NCBI GenBank assembly: GCA_030447745.1
Contig: JAUJOH010000002.1
Location: 36,406-68,706, forward strand
Direction of reading: 5' to 3'
Length of the DNA stretch: 32,301 nucleotides
DNA from: Chloroflexota bacterium
GTDB taxonomy: Bacteria > Chloroflexota > Limnocylindria > Limnocylindrales > CSP1-4
The position numbers and the translations under genes are program-made. Of the stretch, positions 26,851 through 32,301 are shown piece after piece; the stretch's first letter is position 1, and each line of letters starts with the position of its first letter. Under the pieces are notes generated by a model. That model was not told the DNA's origin. It saw only the letters and a list, made by a program, of their open reading frames with translations, and did not search any database.

Positions 26851-27717
26851 GCGCCGTCGAGCGCGCTGACGGCGCTGCGGCTCGACGCCGTGACGCTACG
26901 GTGCAGTCCGTGGAATCGAGTGATCTCCGACTCGCGCGCGAGGCCGTCGCAATGCGGGTTCCAGACGCCACATCCTGACGCCGCTCGGGAGCGATGAACT
27001 CCTCTGTCTGGATGGTCGAGGGCCCAGCCGGACGCCAGGTGCTGAAGATCACGGACGCGACGGGGGCGCCAGTCTCCGGGGCGCGGCCTGCGTCGAGGCA
27101 TTCGGCATCGAGGCCGGAGCACCGCTGCGCGTGCGACGGCGTGGCGGTGGATCGTGGCGCTGCTTCGCCACGTCGAGGGGGCGGCCTCGTCGCCGCCGAT
27201 GCCCCCGGATCGGGTCGACGCTGGGCCTGGTTCATCGGGCGCTACAAGAGATGCGCACGCCGAGGAGCAGGAGTCGTTGGCCGTGGACCTGGCTCGACCC
27301 GAACGTGATCCGCGACGCCGACCTTCGAGCCGCCACGGGCGAGGCGATCCACACGGCCGACGCCCTCGCGCCGACGACGACCCACGGCATGCTCCACGGT
27401 GACCCTGCCCCGGACGCCTTCATCGATCGTGGCGCGACCACCGCGCTCATCGACTGGGGCGCCAGCATCCACGGCCTCCTCACGCGACGTTGCCTCTGCC
27501 GTGATGTACTCGGGTCGCCGGGTCGTGCGCGGTTACAGGGCACGGGCGCGCTGGCGCCGACGAGCTCGAGCTGCTCGACGCGTATCTGGCGTTTCGCTGG
27601 GCCGTCCAGGCGTGGTACTTCTCCGGCCGGATCGCCCGGAACGACCTGACGGGCATCGAGGATCCTGAGGACAACGAGGCCGGGCTGGCCGATGCCCGGG
27701 CGGCGCTGCTCGGCTGA
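26847..27717 (+). CDS. Aminoglycoside phosphotransferase-family kinase, frame-broken
   Basis: Protein-kinase-like small-molecule kinase. GTG at 26847 (overlapping the VOC stop) is the best start by spacing but is not certain. Recognisable parts: HILTPLGSDEL then SSVWMVEGPAGRQVLKITDA (glycine-loop region with the ATP Lys), LRVEAFGIEAGAPL, WIVALLRHVEG, LGLVHRALQEM, THGMLHGDPAPDAFID (Brenner-type catalytic HGD), ALIDWGA (metal Asp; usual DWE is DWG here), LLYDVASAVMYSGRR-like ASAVMYSG, and a helical end FRWAVQAWYFSGRIARNDLT. About 290 codons; five or more frame changes. The substrate could be an aminoglycoside, homoserine or another alcohol. A perfect 13-bp hairpin terminator follows. Confidence 0.72.
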
Positions 27718-27776
27718 TACCCCCAGGCCCGATCGGGCCGAACAGCTCGATCGAACCGATCGGGGGCCACAACCGG

Positions 27777-27808
27777 CCCGGCCGGCGACAACGAGGTCGC
27801 CGGCCGGG
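27777..27808 (+). terminator. Intrinsic terminator after the phosphotransferase gene
   Basis: CCCGGCCGGCGAC (27777-27789) pairs perfectly with 27796-27808 around a 6-base loop and is followed by TTT. A separate 14-bp palindrome GGCCCGATCGGGCC lies at 27727-27740. It also separates the convergent secreted-protein gene. Confidence 0.75.
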
Positions 27809-27829
27809 TTTCGGGGCTGCGAGAGACGA

Positions 27830-28277
27830 TCAGCAGGCGGCGCTGACGTTGGGCGTCGAGGCCCAGGCGGAGTTGAGGTAGCCGACGTTGATCTTGGCCT
27901 TGTTGTAGAGCTCCTCCGCGGAGCCGAAGTCGAAGTTGCTGCACCGGCCACGATCGCCAGCACCTTGCGGGTCTGTCCTGCAAAGGATTGTGAAGCTCGC
28001 GCTTCCGAGCCCGGACACCGCGTCGTCGCCGACGGCGTCGTCTTCCATGATCTGGGCGTTGACCGTGCCGGTTCGGCCGATCCAGCAGTAGACGTAGACA
28101 TTGGCGTAGGCGTACTTCACGCCGTTCACCCACCAGATACGGGGACGCGGGCGTTACCCTGCAGCCGTTGACGCTCGCCTCCGTCGCCGCGGATGCGGGT
28201 GCCGCGGCTCAGGAAGGCGCTCGAGACGATGAGACCGGCGAGGACGGACACAGCGAGGCGCTTGGGGACGAGTTCAC
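27830..28277 (-). CDS. Small secreted Cys-containing protein, frame-broken at the signal peptide
   Basis: The mature part is one clean frame of 99 codons: NGVKYAYANVYVYCWIGRTG, TVNAQIMEDDAVGDDAVSGL, FTILCRTDPQGAGDRGRCSN, FDFGSAEELYNKAKINVGYL and AWASTPNVSAAC, closing on a Cys. Upstream, in two other frames, VPKRLAVSVLAGLIVSSAFL and SAAPASAATEASVNGCRVTP make a classic Sec signal peptide with an Ala-x-Ala cleavage site. Five Cys (one in the N-terminal piece, four in the body) suggest disulfides in an extracellular fold. GTG at 28277 is the likely start. I do not recognise the family; similar short secreted proteins occur in streptomycetes. Confidence 0.6.
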
Positions 28278-28587
28278 AGCAGTAGCTCCACTTCAGGTTC
28301 TGTCGAGGTTGAGCGCCGCGGGGCCCCGTGGCGACTGTGTCCAACCTAGGGGCACGGGCCAAGCGAGCATCGGGACGAATGCCCATTTCTCAGACGCAGT
28401 GCCTTACCGCGGGCCTCTCTCGCCGGACCTGCGGTTTACGGGCGACCCATCCCGGACCTACTTGGGCCGAAGGTCGCGACGGTCGCGATCCCCGCCATCG
28501 CGCGCCGTCAATCCTGACGGCGCGTGTCAGGTCGCCATAGCGGAGCTTTCCGTCACCTTGCCGCCGCTCCGGAGGCCGACTCACGCG

Positions 28588-29094
28588 ATGAATCAGTCCG
28601 ACGTCCGCGTCCTCTTCGACCATCTCTACTGGGTCGCGACCGCATCCTCCGGCGGCCGACTCCCCGGCCGTCCCGTTCACTGAAGCCGACCCGCCCACCG
28701 TCCGCGATCTTCGGCGCGACGCTGGTCCACGAGCTGGATGTGGAGTGGAGCTGGCGCGAGCGACTCCGCGGCAGCGACCCCACGTCCTTCTCGCCCGATG
28801 ACGTCGAGCTCGTGGCGGACGACTTCCCGACGGTGTCATCGATCCGCTCGCACTGGGCGAGCGACGACCGAGATGCGTGCCTGGATCGGGAGCCTCACGG
28901 ACGCGGACCTGGGCGGACCGTGCCGCGCGGAAACCGGCCGCGCGCATCCCGCTCTGGTTCCACCTCCAGCACCTGTACACGCACGGCGTCCAGCAGTTCA
29001 GCGACGCCGCGGTCATCCTGTCGCGCGCCGGCCGGTCGCCGGGGAGCTCGACTTTCTCGAGTTCGTCGCGCAGCGCGAGCGCGAGGGCCAGTAG
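28588..29094 (+). CDS. DinB-family four-helix-bundle protein, frame-broken
   Basis: ATG at 28588, with GGAGG 13-17 bases upstream, gives MNQSDVRVLFDHLYWV, then DRILRRAD-like in the next frame, TVRDLR, ATLVHELDVEWSWRERLRGS (metal His and helix 2), DFPTVSSIRSHWASD, MRAWIGSLTDADLGG, HPLWFHLQHLYTHGVQQFSD (the second and third metal His) and ELDFLEFVAQREREGQ. The three His positions fit the DinB/YfiT metal site. About 168 codons; four or five frame changes. Relatives include thiol-S-transferases and many proteins of unknown function. Confidence 0.8.
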
Positions 29095-29097
29095 GGC

Positions 29098-29410
29098 TTA
29101 GTCGACCGGCTGAGTCGCCTCGAAGTCTCTGTCGTCGGACGAGAAGTCGGGAGGCGCCGGCGTCGCCTCGTCAGTCGCTGAGGTCACCTGGCCGGGAAGC
29201 TTCGGAGCGACCGCACTCCACATGCGAAGCGACTGCACGGTCGAACGGTAGAACTCGAGTGTTTGCTGCTTGGAGTCGTGGACGAACGATGGCGCCCGCG
29301 CCTACCCGCCCGGCCGGTCGAGTCGCAGCGGCCGGAACCGACCGGGTCGGCGTCGAAGCTGACAAGCGTGGCGTCGTGCTCCGATGGCCAGTCGGGCGGG
29401 ATCGCGAAGG
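29098..29410 (-). CDS. Unrecognised short protein, frame-broken
   Basis: The C-terminal part reads well in one frame: FYRSTVQSLRMWSAVAPKLP, GQVTSATDEATPAPPDFSSD, RDFEATQPVD and TAA. The N-terminal part, in another frame, gives IPPDWPSEHDATLVSFDADP. No start codon is evident. The tail is acidic and disordered. It follows the small charged protein gene on the same strand, and its stop lies four bases from the DinB stop on the other strand. Function unknown. Confidence 0.35.
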
Positions 29411-29421
29411 AGCCTCGACCG

Positions 29422-29673
29422 CTAGTCGCGCGGGCGGCGGTTCCGCTCTTCCTTGGTCGGGCGCGGCTCTCGCTTCGGCGGGTTCGGTCGGGTGCCGGGC
29501 GGCATGTTCGGGAAGGGGCCCTGCGGCGGCCGGGCCCGGGCGGCCGCGACCGCGTTCACGAACGCCTCGGCGACCGGCTTCGGCAGGCTGCCCTTCCAGG
29601 CGGCCTCGATCTCCTTGACCCGCGCGGTCTCGGCCGCCCGGCGCTCCTTCTCGTACTTCGAGTGCCTCGCCAT
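29422..29673 (-). CDS. Small charged protein of unknown function
   Basis: An intact 83-residue frame. ATG at 29673 has AGGAGG six bases upstream, so the start is secure. The first half is a charged helix (MARHSKYEKERRAAETARVK, EIEAAWKGSLPKPVAEAFVN) and the second half is Pro/Arg-rich and disordered (RPPQGPFPNMPPGTRPNPPK), ending in RNRRPRD. The basic, extended tail suggests binding to nucleic acid or the ribosome. I do not recognise a family. Confidence 0.65.
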   Translation of the reverse strand: MARHSKYEKERRAAETARVKEIEAAWKGSLPKPVAEAFVNAVAAARARPPQGPFPNMPPGTRPNPPKREPRPTKEERNRRPRD

Positions 29674-29702
29674 GGCGCCTCCTGCGGTTCAGGATACAGA
29701 AG

Positions 29703-29727
29703 GACCGCCCGCGAGACGCGAGCGGTC
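29703..29727 (-). terminator. Intrinsic terminator of the cold-shock gene
   Basis: Two 11-base arms (29703-29713, 29717-29727) pair with one G-T wobble around a 3-base loop, 13 bases after the csp stop on the minus strand, followed by CTTCTGT. It separates csp from the small charged protein gene. Confidence 0.65.
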
Positions 29728-29740
29728 GCTGAGGCCTCGG

Positions 29741-29944
29741 TCAGGCAGTCTGGACGTTCTTCGCTCGAGCACCCTTCGGACTCTGCTCGACGTCGAACGC
29801 CACGCGCTCGCCCCCGGCAAGCCGGTCGAAGTTGATCGAGGCGGTCAAGCCGTCGCGATGAAAGAAGTACTCCTTGCCGTCCTCGGCGGTGATGAAGCCG
29901 AAGCCGCGGTCGGAGATGACCTTCTTGATGGTACCGGTGGTCAC
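29741..29944 (-). CDS. Cold-shock domain protein (Csp family)
   Basis: An intact 67-residue single-stranded nucleic-acid-binding protein and RNA chaperone. GTG at 29944 follows GGAGGT with six bases between. RNP1 is GFGFITAE, RNP2 is EYFFHRDGL, and VAFDVEQSPKGARAKNVQTA is the usual end. GTIKKVISDRGFGFI replaces the common GTVKWF start, as in many high-GC relatives. It is transcribed alone and ends at a hairpin terminator. Confidence 0.93.
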   Translation of the reverse strand: MTTGTIKKVISDRGFGFITAEDGKEYFFHRDGLTASINFDRLAGGERVAFDVEQSPKGARAKNVQTA

Positions 29945-30060
29945 AGGGACCTCCACGTCTTCTCGAACGAGAACAGGCGACGCACGGTCATTCGAGAAGG
30001 GGATTCGACCACACGAGGTACGCCATCGAAGAGCGAGGCGTCGTTCAACCGTACCACACA

Positions 30061-30754
30061 CGGGTGACGGGATCCCTCGGGCGGGTGGTCGTCGCGTAGG
30101 CGCCGAGCGTGGACACCAGGTGGCGCTGGCCGACGTCTCGCCGGACCTCCTCGCGATCGCCCGTGACAAGGTGGCCGCGCGCGGCGCTCCCGTCGTGGAG
30201 ATCGTCGAGGCCGATGCGTGCGATCTCTCGCGCTGGGAGGCGGGCAGTTTCGACGCCGCGCTCAGCCTCGGCCCCTTCTATCACCTCGTGGACCACGCCG
30301 AGCGCAAGGCTGCCGCCCGAGAGCTGGCCCGAGTCCTGCGCCCGGGTGGCCTCTTGTTTGTGGCGGCCATTCCGCGCCTGGCGTATCTCGAACGGACGAT
30401 CGCGCTGCCCGACGAGCGGCACCACCTGCTCGATCCTGGATGCGCCGGTTGCTCGAGGACGGCGTGTTCGAGAACGAGGTGCCGGGCAGGTTCAGCCTCG
30501 GCTACGGGGTGGCGCCCGGCGAGATCGAGGCGATCTTCAACGCTCACGGGTTCCTGGCGCTCGAGCTGCTGGCCGCGGAGAGCCTGTCAGCAGGCGTCTC
30601 GAGCGAGATCGGTGAGGTGATCGAGGCTGGGGGTCCCGCCTCGGACGCCGTGATGCGGCTGATGATCGACTTCGCCGGTGACCCGCGGGCACTCGCGTCG
30701 GCCCGTCACCGCCTCTTCGTCGGCCGCAGGTCGAGCGGCACGCCCGCATCCTGA
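30061..30754 (+). CDS. SAM-dependent methyltransferase, 5' end not recognisable
   Basis: From about 30105 the protein is clear: ERGHQVALADVSPDLLAIAR, APVVEIVEADACDLSRWEAG, FDAALSLGPFYHLVDHAERK, AARELARVLRPGGLLFVAAI, then in another frame MRRLLEDGVFENEVPGRF, SLGYGVAPGEIEAIFNAHGF and ASARHRLFVGRRSSGTPAS. This is a class I methyltransferase from beta strand 2 onward. The glycine-rich motif I that should come just before ERGHQV is garbled (SRAGGRRVGAERG), and no start codon or ribosome site can be assigned; the frame there runs into the leader of the divergent csp gene. Either two or three indels hide it or the gene is truncated. Confidence 0.7.
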
Positions 30755-30822
30755 CGGCGCGCGACATGATGGTCTCGTTCGTGGTCGGCATCGCGGGCGC
30801 GGCGGGAGCGCCCGAAGCGGCG

Positions 30823-30838
30823 TAGGGCCTCGGCCCTA
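30823..30838. terminator. Short hairpin between convergent genes
   Basis: TAGGGCC (30823-30829) and GGCCCTA (30832-30838) form an inverted repeat overlapping the stop codon of the thioredoxin gene, 69 bases after the methyltransferase stop. Position suggests a shared terminator; the stem is short and no T-run follows. Confidence 0.35.
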
Positions 30839-31336
30839 TGAGCTCCGGAGGAGGTGCGGCACCAGCCGCGCCGTGAGGTCCGGTTTCGGCAGCGCGCCCT
30901 GGTAGCGATCCACGACGCGGCCGCCCTTAAGGACGACGATCGTCGGGATGCTGGTGGCCTGGAACCGCTGCGCGAGCGCCCGGTTGTCGTCCACGTTGAC
31001 CTTCACGACCTTGAGGCGGCCGGCGTACTCGCGCGACAACTCCTCGAGCACGGGCGCAACGAACCGGCACGGGCCGCACCACGGTGCCCAGAGATCGACG
31101 AGCACCGTGGCCGACGACGCCGCCTCGACGTCGAACGTCGCGTCCGTCGCGTTGACCAGCCACGGCAGCGCCTTCCCGCACGAGCCGCAGTGCGGTGCGC
31201 CACGTGCGCTCGGGCGGATCGTGTTCCGCTTCCCGCACGCCGCGCAGAGAAGCACCGACACCGGGCCGGACGCCGCCGCGGATGCGCGGTGCGGCGCGTC
31301 CTCCGGGGACGATCCGGGATTGCCATCCACGTTCAT
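30836..31336 (-). CDS. trxC: Thioredoxin 2 with N-terminal zinc ribbon
   Basis: An intact 166-residue protein that reduces disulfides. ATG at 31336 (GAGG about 11 bases upstream) is preferred over an in-frame ATG at 31369. After a Ser/Ala-rich lead, CAACGKRN and CGSCGKAL give the four-Cys zinc ribbon that separates thioredoxin 2 from thioredoxin 1. The thioredoxin domain has VLVDLWAPWCGPCRFVAPVL with the WCGPC active site, KVVKVNVDDNRALAQRF, and the cis-Pro in TSIPTIVVLKGG, ending LTARLVPHLLRSS. In E. coli the homologue is induced by oxidative stress via OxyR; no such site is recognised here. Divergent from the methyltransferase at 31610. Confidence 0.93.
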   Translation of the reverse strand: MNVDGNPGSSPEDAPHRASAAASGPVSVLLCAACGKRNTIRPSARGAPHCGSCGKALPWLVNATDATFDVEAASSATVLVDLWAPWCGPCRFVAPVLEELSREYAGRLKVVKVNVDDNRALAQRFQATSIPTIVVLKGGRVVDRYQGALPKPDLTARLVPHLLRSS

Positions 31337-31609
31337 TGCGTCATCCTCAACCGTCGCCGCCGGGCGCACGAGTCATCTTGCCAGCCACGGTCGTCATCGA
31401 CCGGCCGATGAGTTCCGGCCGCCCGGGGCGTCAGTATGGGTGGCGCCGGAGACCACGACCTTCGCCGGCTTCGCCGGCGCCTCCGCCTCCTCATTGGAGG
31501 TTCCGGCCCGGACGGCCCGCCGCCGCGGAGCGCGTGCGACAATCCCCCGGCCGCATCGTTGCGCGGCTCCTTGGCTGGAGGCCCCACGCCATGACTGGAT
31601 CCGCCCTCC

Positions 31610-32301
31610 GTGCCCGCGGACGAACGCCGTACGCGACGCCCGGCGAGGCAGCCCGGCAGTAGCTGGGACGATGTCGCCGGGTGGTACGACGGCTGGGTCG
31701 GCCCGCACGGCAGCGCGTACCACCAGCGGATCGCCATCCCGGCCGCCCTCGCGCTGCTCGACCCGCGGCCGGGCGAGCAGATCATCGACGTGGGCGCCGG
31801 ACAGGGTGTCCTCGCGCCGCACGTCGCTGCGCGCGGTGCGCGCTACACCGGGATCGATGCCAGCCCGCGGTTGATCACGCTCGCCCGTCGGCGACACGGC
31901 CGCGACGGGCGGTTCTCCGTCGGCGACGCCAGCCGCCTCGAGGCGGTGCCGGCGCTTGCCGGGACCACCTTCGACGCGGCGGTGTTCATGTTGAGCCTCC
32001 AGGACATGGACCCGCTGGCCTCCGTCACGGCGTCGGTCTCGCGGGTGCTTCGGCCGTCCGCCCGGGTGGTCGTCGTCCTCACGCATCCGTGCTTCCGGCA
32101 GCCGCGCCATTCCGGCTGGGGCTACGACGAGGGCCGAAAGCTCACCTACCGGCGGATCGACGCCTACCTGACGCCGATGGCCGTCCCGATGCGGCAGATC
32201 GGCGACCGGCCGGCGACCCGGTCATTCCACCGGCCGCTGTCGGCGTACGTGGCGTCCCTCGCGCAGCACGGCTTCGCGATCGACGCCCTCCAGGAGCTGC
32301 C
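31610..32301 (+). CDS. Class I SAM-dependent methyltransferase, cut by the window end
   Basis: The open frame from GTG at 31610 gives VPADERRTRRPARQPGSSWD, DVAGWYDGWVGPHGSAYHQR, motif I in EQIIDVGAGQGVLAPHVAAR, ARYTGIDASPRLITLARRRH, FDAAVFMLSLQDMDPLASVT and SRVLRPSARVVVVLTHPCFR (motif post III). TYRRIDAYLTPMAVP and SFHRPLSAYVASLAQHGFAI run to the last base without a stop. It resembles ubiquinone/menaquinone-type and unassigned small-molecule methyltransferases; the substrate is not determinable. No clear ribosome site precedes the GTG, so an earlier start, hidden by an indel (an ATG lies at 31591 in another frame), is possible. 31337-31609 holds no other gene that I can see. Confidence 0.82.
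   Translation, partial: MPADERRTRRPARQPGSSWDDVAGWYDGWVGPHGSAYHQRIAIPAALALLDPRPGEQIIDVGAGQGVLAPHVAARGARYTGIDASPRLITLARRRHGRDGRFSVGDASRLEAVPALAGTTFDAAVFMLSLQDMDPLASVTASVSRVLRPSARVVVVLTHPCFRQPRHSGWGYDEGRKLTYRRIDAYLTPMAVPMRQIGDRPATRSFHRPLSAYVASLAQHGFAIDALQEL

Noticed and set aside
30768-30825. A 19-codon ORF (MMVSFVVGIAGAAGAPEAA) between the methyltransferase and thioredoxin genes
   Set aside because: No ribosome site, very short, Ala/Gly-rich as chance frames are; kept only as a note.
1-32301. tRNA, rRNA, riboswitch or complete insertion sequence
   Set aside because: No cloverleaf, rRNA signature, cobalamin-riboswitch core before nrdJ, transposase motif or terminal inverted repeats were seen by eye; a covariance-model search would be needed to exclude them.

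Overview
The window is very GC-rich, with long spurious open frames on every strand. The recognisable gene set is a vitamin B12-dependent class II ribonucleotide reductase with an intein, a type I restriction-modification system, SAM methyltransferases, VOC and DinB proteins, a cold-shock protein, thioredoxin 2, and Ser/Pro-rich lipoproteins. This, with a Gly/Ser/Val C-terminal surface domain at 18.5-18.85 kb, fits a free-living soil or sediment bacterium, probably Chloroflexota (Limnocylindria/Ellin6529-like) or less likely Actinomycetota. That placement is inference; no rRNA or tRNA gene is visible.

Many genes are interrupted by one-base indels. In hsdM, moaD copy 2 and the Ig/caspase gene, several fall in homopolymers (TTTT, GGGG, AAAA, CCC) and restoring one base restores the family sequence. 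nrdJ, which is unlikely to be dispensable, also has two. I therefore treat most broken genes as probably intact genes carrying sequencing errors. The SIR2 and hsd genes are so densely interrupted that true decay is not excluded.

Layout. 1-3066: end of a gene, a terminator, a lipoprotein gene, a YfcE-like phosphoesterase gene, and a regulator that joins an XRE helix-turn-helix to a PD-(D/E)XK-like nuclease fold, with a palindromic operator and tandem repeats in front of it. 3264-8182: nrdJ behind a layered control region made of four DnaA-box-like 9-mers spaced exactly 21 bp, two NrdR-box-like sites and a sigma70-type promoter. The gene carries a 448-residue intein with a LAGLIDADG homing endonuclease. 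8213-16972: a defence island with lower-GC codon use at its start: a roughly 925-residue SIR2-domain protein, then hsdR, hsdS and hsdM, with a BrnT-like toxin cassette on the opposite strand between hsdS and hsdM. 17012-22909: a zinc-ribbon membrane protein with two tandem extracellular repeats. After it come two MoaD-like genes sharing 105 identical bases, one behind a full beta-propeller gene and one behind a 20-residue remnant of such a gene. They flank a gene for an Ig-like domain, three membrane segments and a caspase-like protease, and a second small gene. 23158-32301: ordinary housekeeping and accessory genes (PPOX, VapBC, methyltransferases, VOC proteins, phosphotransferase, secreted Cys protein, DinB, Csp, thioredoxin 2), ending inside another methyltransferase.

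The most novel-looking items are the Ig-membrane-caspase gene inside the duplicated MoaD/propeller locus, the phased box array of nrdJ, and the HTH-nuclease-fold regulator. The SIR2, type I R-M and toxin genes make a plausible anti-phage cluster.
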